Notes: generated from the letters alone by a model not told the origin. A DNA stretch of 34,114 bases from Blastococcus sp. (GCA_025965795.1 JAOPWH010000122.1:1-34114), one strand, 5' to 3'; counted from the first letter of the stretch, positions 7,108-15,920 are shown. Program-made: numbers and translations.

Positions 7108-8012
7108 GGCTCGAGCACGTTGCGGGCGAGCAGGAAGCCCCGCTTCACCAGCTCGTCGGTGCCCTCGAACTGGCGGTCCTCGTGCTCGACGACGACGGCG
7201 CCCTCGTAGCCGACGCGGATCAGCGCCGACAGGAACCGAGGCCAGTTCACCTCGCCGAGGCCGGGGAGCCGTGGCCGCTGCCAGCCGATGCCGATCGACG
7301 TCGTCCCGTGCTCGTAGAGGCCGTTCCGGTCGATCTCCACGTCCTTGGCCTGCACGTGGTAGATCCGCGAACCGAACTCCTCGACCACCCGCTCGGCGTC
7401 GATCATCTGCCACACCAGATGCGAGGGGTCCAGGTTCAGGCCGAGCGTGTCGCCCGGGATCGCGTCGAACATCGCGCGCCACACCGCCGGTGAGTGCGCC
7501 ATGTTGTTGCCGCCCGGCCACTCGTCCTCGGAGAAGATCATCGGGCAGTTCTCGATGCCGATCTTCACGCCCTGGTCGGCCGCGTAGGACACGAGGTCGG
7601 GCCACACCCTGCGGAACTCCTCGAAGTTCTCCGACGGGGTGCGGTGCCGGTCGTTGCCGATGAAGGTGTTCACCACGGGCACGCCCATCAGCGAGGCGGC
7701 GCGCATGACCGCCTTCAGGTGCTCGTGCGTCATGGCCCGGTGCTCGAGGTCGGGGTGCAGCGGGTTCGGGTAGTAGCCCAGGCCCGACACCTCCACGCCG
7801 CGCTCGCGGAGGTCGGCGACGAGGTCCTCGGCCTCCGACGTGCCCAGGTCGACCACGTCGATGTGCGACGTACCCGCGTAGCGCCGTTGCTCGCCCGAGG
7901 TCCGTGGCCAGCAGGCGATCTCGAGAACCGGATATCCGTTCGCGGCGGCCCAGTCGGCGACGTCGGCGAGCGGAGTGCTCTCGAACGGGGCGGTCAGCAG
8001 CCCGAGCTTCAT
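7095..8012 (-). CDS. Sugar phosphate isomerase/epimerase (AP-endonuclease-2-like TIM barrel)
   Basis: A 305-residue TIM-barrel protein. Metal ligands typical of the family are visible: the Glu in IGIENCPM, Asp and His in LNLDPSHLVWQ, the segment VQAKDVEI and the Glu in VVVEHEDRQF. Family members epimerise, isomerise or dehydrate keto-sugars and inosose (IolE, IolI), and some cleave 3-keto-glycosides by beta-elimination. It does not look like a clear IolE. It is last in the leftward importer operon, its ATG overlapping the upstream oxidoreductase stop by 4 bp (ATGA). Such barrels are often paired with Gfo/Idh/MocA enzymes, as here. The exact reaction is unknown. Confidence 0.82.
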   Translation of the reverse strand: MKLGLLTAPFESTPLADVADWAAANGYPVLEIACWPRTSGEQRRYAGTSHIDVVDLGTSEAEDLVADLRERGVEVSGLGYYPNPLHPDLEHRAMTHEHLKAVMRAASLMGVPVVNTFIGNDRHRTPSENFEEFRRVWPDLVSYAADQGVKIGIENCPMIFSEDEWPGGNNMAHSPAVWRAMFDAIPGDTLGLNLDPSHLVWQMIDAERVVEEFGSRIYHVQAKDVEIDRNGLYEHGTTSIGIGWQRPRLPGLGEVNWPRFLSALIRVGYEGAVVVEHEDRQFEGTDELVKRGFLLARNVLEPYLV

Positions 8013-9169
8013 GTGTCTCTCCTGACGGGCGCCCAGCGCCCGGTCTCGTTGCTGGCGAGGACGGCGTCCTCCAGGTGCAGCCCCTCGACGCCGTCGGCGA
8101 ACGTGGGGAAGTCGGGCTCCGCCGGTTGACGTCCGTCGAGGACGGCGGCGTAGACGGTCTCGACCAGGCCGAGGAAGGACTCGGCGAACCCTTCCGCGTG
8201 CCCGCCGGGATAGTGCGTGATCCGCTGGGCGGCGGGACTCATCAGCGTCGCGTCGCGGAGCAGCAGCTCGTTGAACGCGCCCCGCCGGCCGATCCACAAC
8301 CGCTCCGGGTCCTCGGAGTTCCAGGCCAGCCCGGCGGTGCTGCCCGAGACCTCGAACGACAGCGCGTTCTTCCGCCCCGCCGACACCTGGGACACCGTCA
8401 GCACGCCGCGCGCCCCGTTGTCGAACCGCAGCAGGATGCTCGCCGCGTCCTCGCTGGAGACCCGGACCTCCTCGCGCTCGACGTCGGTGACCCGGTCGGC
8501 GGTGAACGTCTCGACCGAGCCGGTCGGCCGGCGGCGTACCGGCAGGAAGGTGTGCAGATCGGCGAACACCTCCGTGATCCGGGCACCGGTGACGAAGGAG
8601 ACCAGGTCCAGCCAGTGCGAGCCGATGTCGGCCACCGCCCGCAGGCGGCCCGACGCGGCCGGGTCCAGCCGCCAGTTCCAGTCGGTGTCGAGCAGCAGCC
8701 AGTCCTGCAGATAGGAGCCGTGCACCAGCCGGGGCACGCCGAGCTGCCCGTCCTGCACCATCGACCGAGCGTGGTGGACCACCGGGTTGAACCGGATGTT
8801 GAAGCAGACCGCGTGCACCACCCCGGCGCGCTCGGCCGCCGCGAGCATGACGGCGCCGTCCTCGGCGGTGAGCGCGAGCGGCTTCTCGCAGACGACGTGC
8901 TTGCCCGCCGCGATCAGCGCGGAGACCTGCGGGAAGTGCAGGGCGTTGGGGCTGGTCACGTGCACCACGTCGACGCCGTCGTCGGCACACAGCTCGTCCA
9001 GATCGGCGTACACCCGCGGATAGTGGCCACTGGCGCGGGCGGCCGCGGCGTCCCGGGTCAGGACTCCGGCGACCTGCACGCCGACGCGGCGCAGTGCGTC
9101 GATGTGCAGGGCGGCGATGAACCCGGTGCCGATGACCGCAGCCCGCACGTCGGAGAGTCGCCCTGCCAT
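8009..9169 (-). CDS. Gfo/Idh/MocA-family oxidoreductase of the importer operon
   Basis: A 386-residue NAD(P)-dependent dehydrogenase: Rossmann motif AVIGTGFIAALH at 11-22, EKP at 95-97 and the D181/H185 pair in DIGSHWLDLV. It is longer than the two plus-strand family members in this window and resembles the subgroup found with sugar isomerases. It follows the permease with a 1-bp TGATG overlap and precedes the TIM-barrel gene with a 4-bp overlap, so transport and first enzymatic steps are coupled. A role as inositol 2-dehydrogenase (IolG) cannot be excluded. Oxidation of a sugar or glycoside ring carbon is equally possible. Confidence 0.85.
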   Translation of the reverse strand: MAGRLSDVRAAVIGTGFIAALHIDALRRVGVQVAGVLTRDAAAARASGHYPRVYADLDELCADDGVDVVHVTSPNALHFPQVSALIAAGKHVVCEKPLALTAEDGAVMLAAAERAGVVHAVCFNIRFNPVVHHARSMVQDGQLGVPRLVHGSYLQDWLLLDTDWNWRLDPAASGRLRAVADIGSHWLDLVSFVTGARITEVFADLHTFLPVRRRPTGSVETFTADRVTDVEREEVRVSSEDAASILLRFDNGARGVLTVSQVSAGRKNALSFEVSGSTAGLAWNSEDPERLWIGRRGAFNELLLRDATLMSPAAQRITHYPGGHAEGFAESFLGLVETVYAAVLDGRQPAEPDFPTFADGVEGLHLEDAVLASNETGRWAPVRRDT

Positions 9170-10170
9170 CAGGCGCTGCTCCGGCGCCGGGTGGCCCCGC
9201 GTCGAGTGGAGCTGACGTAGACCCAGGCGAGCGCGAGCAGGATGGCGCCGGCGACCAGCTGGCGCAGTGACTCGTCGACGGCGAGGCGGGTGAGCATCGT
9301 GTCGAGCACGGTCAGGATGAGCGCGCCCAGGACGGTGCCGCCGTAACCGCCGGCGCCGCCGAGGATCGATGTGCCGCCGATGACGGCCGCCGCCACCGAG
9401 GGCAGCAGGTACGACGCGGTCAGCTGCAGGTCGACCGCGCCGCTCCGCCCGCCGACCAGGATGCCGGCGACCGCGGCGAGCAGTGCGGCGATGACGTAGA
9501 CGGCGGTCTCCACCCGCCACACCTGGACGCCGGCCAGCCGGGCGGCCCGGCGGTTGTCGCCCACCGCGTACACCAGCCGGCCCAGGCCGGTCCGACGGAG
9601 GAGCAGCACCAGTCCGACGCCGAGGACGGCCCACACGAGGAGGTTCCAGGGCAGCGGACCCAGGAAGGTGCCGCGGCCGAGGTCGAGCACGATCTGCGGC
9701 ATCCGGGTGGCGCCGCCCAGGAACGACTGGCTGCCCACGGTGAGGACGCCGGTGATGATCGCGGCCATCCCCAGGGTCATGATCAGCGGGTTGACCCCGA
9801 AGACGCCGATGGCCAGGCCGTTGACCAGCCCGATCACGAGGGCGACGAGGAAGCCGAGCGCGATCGCCGTGAACGCGCTGTCTCCCGACGCCGCCCGCGA
9901 CCCGACCACGTAGGCGACCGCCGTGGCCGTCATGGTCACCGAGAGGTCGATCCCGCCGGTGAGCATGCACAGCGTCTGCGCGCCGGCGAACAGCGCCAGC
10001 GGGGCGGCGATGAGCAGCGTGTTGCGCAACTGGCCGAGGGAGAAGAAGCCGGTGTCGACGAGTCCGTTGGCCAGGATCAGGGCCAACAGCACGCCGAGCA
10101 GGGCGAGCATCGCCGCGGGGATCCGCCGCAGCGGTGACCCCTGCTGCCGGGGGGCGTCGAGGACGGTCAT
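9169..10170 (-). CDS. Sugar ABC transporter permease (RbsC/BPD_transp_2 family), second permease
   Basis: A 333-residue integral membrane protein with about eight to ten hydrophobic helices. Family motifs are present: CMLTGGIDLSV near residue 70, YAVGDNRRAARLAGV in the cytoplasmic loop that contacts the ATPase, and IGGTSILGGAGGYGGTVLGA near the end. A short cytosolic N-terminus precedes the first helix (about 17-35), and the C-terminus is basic. It forms the membrane channel with the permease encoded just upstream. ATGA overlap with that gene and TGATG overlap with the downstream oxidoreductase show a compact operon. Confidence 0.92.
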   Translation of the reverse strand: MTVLDAPRQQGSPLRRIPAAMLALLGVLLALILANGLVDTGFFSLGQLRNTLLIAAPLALFAGAQTLCMLTGGIDLSVTMTATAVAYVVGSRAASGDSAFTAIALGFLVALVIGLVNGLAIGVFGVNPLIMTLGMAAIITGVLTVGSQSFLGGATRMPQIVLDLGRGTFLGPLPWNLLVWAVLGVGLVLLLRRTGLGRLVYAVGDNRRAARLAGVQVWRVETAVYVIAALLAAVAGILVGGRSGAVDLQLTASYLLPSVAAAVIGGTSILGGAGGYGGTVLGALILTVLDTMLTRLAVDESLRQLVAGAILLALAWVYVSSTRRGATRRRSSA

Positions 10171-11180
10171 GCCTTGCTCCACTTCCGGCGCAGCAGCGAG
10201 CCGCTGAGCACCACGAGCACGATCACCACGCCGCGGACGACCTCGCCGTAGGACGGGTCGACCCCGAAGGAGAGCAGGTTGGCGGGGATGAGGAACAGAC
10301 ACCACACCGCGAGCACCGGCCCGATCAGTCCCCCGACCCCGCCGGTCAGCGCGATGCCACCGAGGACGACGGCGGCCACGGAGCCCAGCGTCGCGGTGTT
10401 GGCGACCGCGATCGAGGCCTGGCCGCCTCCGGTGTAGGCGGTGGTGGCGAGCCCCGCCAGCGCGGTGAACATGCCGGCCAGGGCGTAGGCGGTCATCCGC
10501 GCGCGCGGCGCGCTCACACCCGCGAGGAAGGCCGCCTGCGGGTCGCTGCCCAGCGCGTAGATCGACAGCCCGATGCGGCTGCGCCGCAGCGGCACCCAGA
10601 CGACCAGCAAGGGGACGGCGATGCACAGCAGTGCGGGCCAGTAGGCGGTGCCGGAGCCCACGAACATCTCCTGGAACGAGGGGTTCGCGCCACCACCGGG
10701 CTGCGGCATGATCCAGAGCGCCAACCCCAGCCAGATGAAGCTCGTCGCCAGCGTCACGATGATGTCCGGGACACCCGAGACCGTGATGATCCACCCGGTC
10801 AGCACGCCCACCACCGCGCCGAGCACGAGGGTCAGCGCCGCGAGGGCGAGCGAGGACCCGAAGCCGGCGCCCTCCATCAAGGAGGCGGCGACGCAGTTGA
10901 AGAGGACCATCTGCGCGCCGACGGAGAGATCGATGCCGCCGGCGATGACCACGACGCCCTGGGCCAGGGCGATGAAGACCAGGGGCAGGGTCGAGGTGGC
11001 CAGCGTCTGGAGCTCGAAGGAGCCCCAGGCCCGCACCTGTGTCGACTGCCAGAACAGCAACCCGGCGAACAGCAGCACGAGCGCGCCGGTCCAGGCCTCG
11101 TCCCGGAGGAACCGCTGCAGTCGCCCTCGGGGCTGGGTGGGCGGCGGCATCTGCGGCACCGGCGGTGCGGTGACGGTCAC
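10167..11180 (-). CDS. Sugar ABC transporter permease (RbsC/BPD_transp_2 family), first permease
   Basis: A 337-residue permease with a Pro-rich cytosolic N-terminus (about 25 residues) and a series of hydrophobic helices. The motifs IAGGIDLSVGAQM, IYALGSDPQAAFLAGV and VLGGIALTGGVGGLIGPVLA place it in the ribose/xylose/inositol permease family. The GTG at 11180 overlaps the ATPase stop (GTGA). Having two different permeases suggests a heterodimeric channel. Confidence 0.92.
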   Translation of the reverse strand: MTVTAPPVPQMPPPTQPRGRLQRFLRDEAWTGALVLLFAGLLFWQSTQVRAWGSFELQTLATSTLPLVFIALAQGVVVIAGGIDLSVGAQMVLFNCVAASLMEGAGFGSSLALAALTLVLGAVVGVLTGWIITVSGVPDIIVTLATSFIWLGLALWIMPQPGGGANPSFQEMFVGSGTAYWPALLCIAVPLLVVWVPLRRSRIGLSIYALGSDPQAAFLAGVSAPRARMTAYALAGMFTALAGLATTAYTGGGQASIAVANTATLGSVAAVVLGGIALTGGVGGLIGPVLAVWCLFLIPANLLSFGVDPSYGEVVRGVVIVLVVLSGSLLRRKWSKA

Positions 11181-12709
11181 GAGGCCTCCCTCGGCTCGAG
11201 GTCGTGCGGTCCCAGCTCGTGCGGTCCCAGGTCGTGCGGTCCCAGGTCGTGCATGGCGTGCAGCAGTCGTTCCTCGTCCGCCTCGGCCGCAGGCATCTCC
11301 GCCACGATGCGTCCGTCGTGCAGCACCACCACGCGGTCGCAGACGATGCGGACCTCGCGCAGCTCGCTGGTGAACATGAGCACCGAGCGGCCTTCCGCCG
11401 CCTGCTGGCGCAGCAACCGGTAGATCTGGTGCTTGGTGCCCACGTCGATCCCGCGGGTGGGGTCGAAGCAGAGCATCACGTCGTAACCGCCCACCAGCCA
11501 GCGGCCGATGGTGAGCTTCTGCTGGTTGCCCCCGGAGAGCTGCTTGGCCTGACCGGCCGCCCGCATGTCGATCTCGAGCTCCTCGACGGCCTTGTCCACG
11601 GCACGCCGCTCGGCCCGGTCGCTGATCCAGCCCCACGACCGCATCGAGGAGTAGAGGGGCAGCGCGAGATTCTCCCGGATGGAGCGCTGCGGCAGCACGG
11701 CGTGCTGGCGGTCCGACGGCACGAGGGTGATCCCGCGACGGATGGCCTGGATCGGGTGCCGGCCGCGCACCGGGGTGCCCTCGACGAGCACGCGGCCCGA
11801 CTTCGGGCGGAGGTCGCCGGCCAGCGCGAGGAACAGGTCGTCCTCGCCCTGCCCCTCGAGCGACACCACGCCGAGCACCTCGCCGGGGGCGACGCTCAGC
11901 GAGACGCCCTTGAGCCGGCGGCCGGCCACGAGCTCCTCGACCTCGAGGCGGGGGCGGGCGCCGGGAACCGCGGCGGGCCCGCGTTCGGCCATCGGCAGGT
12001 CCACCCGCGCCGCCCGCTCACCGAGCATGGCGCCGACGATGCGGGCCTCGCTGCCCTCCGCCGTCCGGTGCGTGTCGACCGCCCGGCCGTCGCGCAGGAC
12101 GGTGGCCCGATCGCAGATCTCCCGCACCTCGGTGAGGCGGTGGGAGATGAACAGCACCGACCGGCCCCTGTCGCGCCACTCGCGCATCACCGCGAACACG
12201 CGGTCCGCGTAGTCCGACGGCAGTGCCGCCGTCATCTCGTCGAGGAGCAGCAGCTGGGGGTCGTGGGCGAGCGCCCGCGCGAGGTCGAGCATGCGCAACA
12301 GCGCCAGCGGGAGCGCGTTGACCCGCTCAGCGAGGTCGACGTCGAGCTCGAGCCGGTCGAGCCACGGCCGCACCGCCGCGCGGTCGGTGCCGGTCAGCGT
12401 GAAGTTGTCGGCAACCGACAGGTGCGGCACCAGCGCCGGGTCCTGGAAGACCGGCGCGATGCCGGCCCGCCGCGCATCGACCGGCGAGGAGAAACGGACC
12501 TCGCGGCCGGCGACGGCGATGGTGCCCGAGTCCGGACGCAGGGCGCCGCTGAGGATCTTGACGAGGGTGCTCTTGCCTGCCCCGTTGGCACCGAGGAGTG
12601 CATGGATCTCGCCGGGAGACACCGTGAGATCGGCGGAGACCAGCGCCCGTACCGCGCCGTAGCTCTTGGCGACGTCGCGGACCTCGAGCAGGTCCGGCGG
12701 CTGGGCCAT
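11177..12709 (-). CDS. Sugar ABC transporter ATP-binding protein (RbsA/XylG/MglA type, two domains)
   Basis: A 510-residue double ATPase that powers the importer at the cytosolic face. Domain 1 has an intact Walker A (GANGAGKST, 40-48), Q-loop Q89, Walker B LLLLDE (153-158) and the switch His in FISHRL, but its signature is degraded to LPLALL (133-138). Domain 2 keeps LSGGNQQK (391-398) but has lost the Walker A Lys (LEGQGEDD) and the Walker B Asp (LCFDPTRGID). Only one composite ATP site thus looks complete. The C-terminus carries a HDLGP-type pentapeptide repeat. ATG at 12709 has a GGAGG-type site upstream. A 114-bp gap with a hairpin separates it from the binding-protein gene. Confidence 0.92.
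   Translation of the reverse strand: MAQPPDLLEVRDVAKSYGAVRALVSADLTVSPGEIHALLGANGAGKSTLVKILSGALRPDSGTIAVAGREVRFSSPVDARRAGIAPVFQDPALVPHLSVADNFTLTGTDRAAVRPWLDRLELDVDLAERVNALPLALLRMLDLARALAHDPQLLLLDEMTAALPSDYADRVFAVMREWRDRGRSVLFISHRLTEVREICDRATVLRDGRAVDTHRTAEGSEARIVGAMLGERAARVDLPMAERGPAAVPGARPRLEVEELVAGRRLKGVSLSVAPGEVLGVVSLEGQGEDDLFLALAGDLRPKSGRVLVEGTPVRGRHPIQAIRRGITLVPSDRQHAVLPQRSIRENLALPLYSSMRSWGWISDRAERRAVDKAVEELEIDMRAAGQAKQLSGGNQQKLTIGRWLVGGYDVMLCFDPTRGIDVGTKHQIYRLLRQQAAEGRSVLMFTSELREVRIVCDRVVVLHDGRIVAEMPAAEADEERLLHAMHDLGPHDLGPHELGPHDLEPREAS
11192..11254. repeat. 15-bp tandem repeat inside the ATPase gene
   Basis: About 3.5 to 4 copies of the unit GTCGTGCGGTCCCAG (11201-11215, 11216-11230, 11231-11245, partial copies at the edges) encode the repeated pentapeptide HDLGP/HELGP/HDLEP at the C-terminus. 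The units are nearly identical, which suggests recent slippage. The length stays in frame. Confidence 0.8.
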
Positions 12710-12769
12710 GCGGGCCTCCTGGTTGACGTCGGGACGGGACGCCCGGGCCGGGAACGGCCGCGAGCATGA

Positions 12770-12808
12770 CACGGGCGGCCCGGCGCTCGTCGCGCCGGAC
12801 CGCCCGTG
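12770..12808 (-). terminator. Intercistronic hairpin between binding protein and ATPase genes
   Basis: A 17-bp stem with one C/A mismatch and a 5-base loop (12787-12791), 15 bp beyond the binding-protein stop codon. No T-run follows. In importer operons such hairpins often stop part of the transcripts or protect the upstream mRNA, so that more binding protein than ATPase is made. Confidence 0.6.
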
Positions 12809-12823
12809 GTCAGTGCAGCAAGG

Positions 12824-13885
12824 TCACTCGCCGGGACCCTTGCAGGCGAACAGCTGCTCGTTCGTGTAGGTGGTGTAGGGCTTCACCTGGACGGCCGAGC
12901 TGTAGGTCGACTCGCGGTCGGGGAAGTAGTTCGCCTTCAGCGCTTCCTTGTCGTCCTTGGTCAGCACCTCGGGGGTCAGGACCGTCGCCTTGTCCACGCT
13001 CTTCCCCTCGAGGACGTCCAGGGCGATGGCCGTGCCGACACCGCCGATGACCGCGGGGTTGGTGACGGCGGCACCCTTGACCTTGTCGTCGTTGAGCAGC
13101 ATGCCCACGAACTCGTTGTTGTCGGCGCCGATCACCGGGACCGGGTCGATACCGAGGGTCTCGAAGGCGTTGACGACCGTGTAGTCGATGCCCGAGGTCC
13201 AGATGCCGTCGACCTTCTCCGCGGAGTTGAGGATGTCCAGCGCCTGCTGGCCGCCCTTCGAGAAGTCCCACCCGGTGTTGGTCTCCTGGACGACCTTCAT
13301 GTCGGGGTACTTGCCCAGGGCCTCCATGAAGCCCTCGTGCCGGTCGGTGTCGGCCGGGACACCCGCGATGCCGCGCATCTCGACGACGTTGCCCTTGCCC
13401 TGCAGCATCTCGGCGAGCGCCTCGCCCCCGAGCCGGCCGTACTCCTTCTGGTCGTTGGTGACGTTGTAGGCCGCGTCGGTGGTGACGGCGCTGTCGACGG
13501 CGACGACGACGATGTCCTTCTTCTTCGCCTCCTCGATCACCGAGTTCAGCTTGGTGGGATCGCTGGGGTTCACCACGATCGCGTCGACGCCCTGCGAGAT
13601 GAGCGAGCGGAGGTCGGCGATCTGCTCGGTCGGGCCGCCGTTGCGGTTGGCGGAGATCACCTTGGTGACCTTCCCGCTGGCCAGGGACTGCGCCTTGACC
13701 GCGCAGATCATCTGCTCGCGCCAGCCGTTGCCGACCAGGGTGTTGCTGACGCCGATGATGTAGTCACCACCACCGTTCCCGCCGCCACCGGAGCCCTTGT
13801 CCGAGGAGCCGCCACAGGCGGCGAGGGCGAGGGCGAGGGAGAACGCGACGGAGGTCGTGACCGTCCTGCGGGCGAGGTGTGCCAT
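12824..13885 (-). CDS. Sugar ABC transporter substrate-binding lipoprotein (periplasmic-binding-protein-like, RbsB type)
   Basis: A 353-residue exported lipoprotein. The signal peptide has basic residues (ARR), a hydrophobic core (13-23) and the lipobox LAAC with C24 as the lipidated Cys. A Gly/Ser-rich linker (25-40) follows. The mature part has the two-lobe periplasmic-binding-protein fold of the ribose/inositol group: [18 protein letters not shown] at the start, [20 protein letters not shown] and [16 protein letters not shown]. It should capture a monosaccharide or cyclitol outside the membrane and pass it to the two permeases. The gene is first in a six-gene operon and has its own promoter and operator upstream. 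Confidence 0.93.
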   Translation of the reverse strand: MAHLARRTVTTSVAFSLALALAACGGSSDKGSGGGGNGGGDYIIGVSNTLVGNGWREQMICAVKAQSLASGKVTKVISANRNGGPTEQIADLRSLISQGVDAIVVNPSDPTKLNSVIEEAKKKDIVVVAVDSAVTTDAAYNVTNDQKEYGRLGGEALAEMLQGKGNVVEMRGIAGVPADTDRHEGFMEALGKYPDMKVVQETNTGWDFSKGGQQALDILNSAEKVDGIWTSGIDYTVVNAFETLGIDPVPVIGADNNEFVGMLLNDDKVKGAAVTNPAVIGGVGTAIALDVLEGKSVDKATVLTPEVLTKDDKEALKANYFPDRESTYSSAVQVKPYTTYTNEQLFACKGPGE

Positions 13886-13977
13886 GAGCGGGGAACCCTT
13901 CCGGGGAGCGTGGCCGGTGCTGCGGATGCCAGGACGAGCGTCCGGGACGCTCCGCGGTACATGGCCTGAATGGCGCG

Positions 13978-14007
13978 ACTATAGGAGTCGGCACGTGTAT
14001 TTGTCCT
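13978..14007 (-). promoter_or_regulatory. Promoter of the ABC importer operon
   Basis: On the minus strand a -35-like AGGACA (14002-14007) and a good -10 TATAGT (13978-13983) are separated by 18 bp. The -35 hexamer is one arm of the palindrome at 14002-14019, so the bound regulator should block RNA polymerase. The predicted transcript starts near 13971, leaving a leader of about 85 nt. Confidence 0.55.
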
Positions 14008-14019
14008 CACATAAGGACA
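14002..14019. promoter_or_regulatory. Operator copy 1 (TGTCC-N8-GGACA palindrome)
   Basis: The 18-mer TGTCCTCACATAAGGACA. Its reverse complement matches the copy at 21208-21225 at 16 of 18 positions. It overlaps the -35 box of the importer operon and begins seven bases beyond the stop codon of the upstream catabolic operon. The likely binding protein is the GntR regulator at 21263-22003. Confidence 0.7.
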
Positions 14020-14025
14020 TGTGCG

Positions 14026-15045
14026 TTACGGAGTTGTGACACTGGCGTGACGCGAAACCCGCAGCCGCAACGTCGAGGCGCGGGAGGAGCCGGCCCCCAG
14101 CATCGGCAGCCGCCCCGCCGCCCGGTCCGACGCGCGCCCGAGCACCGAGCAGTTCGCCGGCTCGATGCCCAGGACGTACACCCCCGGCGCCGGGTGCACC
14201 CACTGGTGCAGTCGGGGCAGGACTGCCGCGTCCCAGCCGATCTCCACCTCGACGCCCAGCGCCTCGTTGACCACCGAGACCGTGCTCCAGCCGGCCGCCC
14301 CCGGTCCGGGGAGGTGCTCGAAGACCCGCTCGCCACCACCGGGCTCGGGGTCCGGCGCGACGTCCCAGTGCGGCAGTGCCGCCGCGGCCGTCTCGTCGCG
14401 CGGGACCACCTCGGCGGACGGCGCCCGCAGCCGGGCACCCGGAGACCACAGCGGTGCGCCGAGGTTGACGTGGTACAGCAGCGGGGCGGCCACCTCGCGC
14501 GCGCCGAGGTTGGTCACGACGTCACGAACCACGACCTCGCCGCGGCCGGTGGTCGTGGTGACCGTCCGCTCGCAGCGCAGATGTCCGCCGAGGGCCGTCA
14601 CGTCGTCGACCACGCCGGACACCGACAGCAGCACCTGACCTGCCTCGCGAAGTCGGTCGACCCGGACGTCGTGCGCCGGCAGGTGGGAGAAGGTGCCGTG
14701 CTGCCCGTGCCCCTCCGACGGCGCGCCGACGTTCTGCAGTCCGCAGGTGGTGAGCAGGCCGCCACCGAAGGCGGCGTTCCACTCGGTGCCCCGGAGGCCC
14801 GGTCGCGGTCGCACCTCTCCCACCGGCGAGATCCAGGCCAGCGGCAACCCGCCGAACCAGGCTGCGGAGACGTCGAGGCCGCGGTCGGGCAGCAGCCGCA
14901 GGTCCACGCCGTCCAGGACCCGCAGGTCGAGGGCCCGCTGCGGATGACCACGGTCGGCACCGGTGGTCGAGGCGCGGACCGAGGCCACCTGGTCCGGGGA
15001 ACCGAGCAGGCCGGCGTCGGCCAGGTCACCCGCGCCGGGCAGCAT
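14026..15045 (-). CDS. DUF4432 / aldose-1-epimerase-like protein
   Basis: A 339-residue protein of the galactose-mutarotase-like beta-sandwich fold (DUF4432 type). Features that support this are LDLRVLDGVDLRLLPDRGLDVSAAWFGGLPLAWISP near residues 40-75, GGGLLTTCGLQNVG (about 95-108), LLYHVNLGAPLW and the Gln-Trp-Val-His segment near the end. Mutarotases interconvert alpha and beta anomers so that a dehydrogenase can act on the right form. It is the last gene of the catabolic operon, joined to the lactonase gene by a 1-bp TGATG overlap. A mutarotase next to a sugar dehydrogenase and lactonase fits an oxidative sugar pathway. The substrate is unknown. Confidence 0.78.
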   Translation of the reverse strand: MLPGAGDLADAGLLGSPDQVASVRASTTGADRGHPQRALDLRVLDGVDLRLLPDRGLDVSAAWFGGLPLAWISPVGEVRPRPGLRGTEWNAAFGGGLLTTCGLQNVGAPSEGHGQHGTFSHLPAHDVRVDRLREAGQVLLSVSGVVDDVTALGGHLRCERTVTTTTGRGEVVVRDVVTNLGAREVAAPLLYHVNLGAPLWSPGARLRAPSAEVVPRDETAAAALPHWDVAPDPEPGGGERVFEHLPGPGAAGWSTVSVVNEALGVEVEIGWDAAVLPRLHQWVHPAPGVYVLGIEPANCSVLGRASDRAAGRLPMLGAGSSRASTLRLRVSRHASVTTP

Positions 15046-15920
15046 CAGTCCGTTCCGGCCGGTAGGACGTCGGCGGCCCAGGTCGCCGGCCGGTGCAGCG
15101 GCGCGCCGACGAAACCGAGGTCCAGCAGCGTCAGGTGCCAGCGGTTGAGGTTGGCGGCGACGAGGCGGTCGAGACGGGGACCGGCCAGGCAGAGATTGGT
15201 GGGCGCGGCGAGCAGCGTTCCCTCCGGATCGGTCGCGACGACGGTGGCGGTGCCGTCGACCCCCAGGTGGACGATCTGGTCGGGTCGGTAGCAGCTCACC
15301 AGCAGGGAGCCGTCCGCGAGCACCGCGAGGCCGTCCGGGACCGTGCCGGGGAGCCGGACGACGTCCTCCGGGAGCGCGTCGGGGGCGGTCAGGTCGATGC
15401 GGGACACGCCTGGACCCAGGGACTCGACGACGTAGAGCCACCGGCCGTCGGCGCTGACCGCCAGCCCGTTGGGAAAGCGGGGCAGCGCCTCGGTCACGGT
15501 GTGCGCGCTGCCGTCGGGCAGCAGGGCGACCAGCCGGCCGTCGTCGGCCTTCCAGGTTCCGGAGTCGCTCAGCCAGAGGGTGCCGTCCGGTCCGAAAGCC
15601 GCGTAGTTGGGCAGCACCAGGGGCCTCCCGTCCACCTCGGTGAGCACCCGCCGGCTGCGACCGTCCTCGACCACGCAGAGCGACCCGTCGCTGGAGGCGC
15701 AGGCGAGCACGCGGCCGACGCCGTCCACGGCCACCCCGAGCACCAGCCCCGGGACGGTGGCCACCTGCTCGAAGGCGCCGTCGAGGGTTCCGGCATAGAT
15801 CTGGCCCGCCTCGCCCCCGGCGTACAGCCGCTCCGAGACCGGGTCCCAGCACACGCCCTCGGGATGGTCGAGGCCGTCGACGAGGACGCCCGAGTGCGCC
15901 CGCCAGTCAGGTCGCGACAT
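15045..15920 (-). CDS. SMP-30/gluconolactonase-family lactonase
   Basis: A 291-residue six-bladed beta-propeller hydrolase that opens sugar lactones to the acids. The metal ligands expected from the SMP-30 family are in place: E21 (DHPEGVCWD), N105 ([12 protein letters not shown]), N151 (FPNGLAVS) and D196 ([11 protein letters not shown]). The ATG at 15920 lies 14 bp inside the SDR gene's end, and the stop overlaps the next start by one base. Between two dehydrogenases and a mutarotase, it most likely hydrolyses an aldonolactone formed by one of the dehydrogenases. No signal peptide is present, so it acts in the cytosol. Confidence 0.85.
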   Translation of the reverse strand: MSRPDWRAHSGVLVDGLDHPEGVCWDPVSERLYAGGEAGQIYAGTLDGAFEQVATVPGLVLGVAVDGVGRVLACASSDGSLCVVEDGRSRRVLTEVDGRPLVLPNYAAFGPDGTLWLSDSGTWKADDGRLVALLPDGSAHTVTEALPRFPNGLAVSADGRWLYVVESLGPGVSRIDLTAPDALPEDVVRLPGTVPDGLAVLADGSLLVSCYRPDQIVHLGVDGTATVVATDPEGTLLAAPTNLCLAGPRLDRLVAANLNRWHLTLLDLGFVGAPLHRPATWAADVLPAGTD

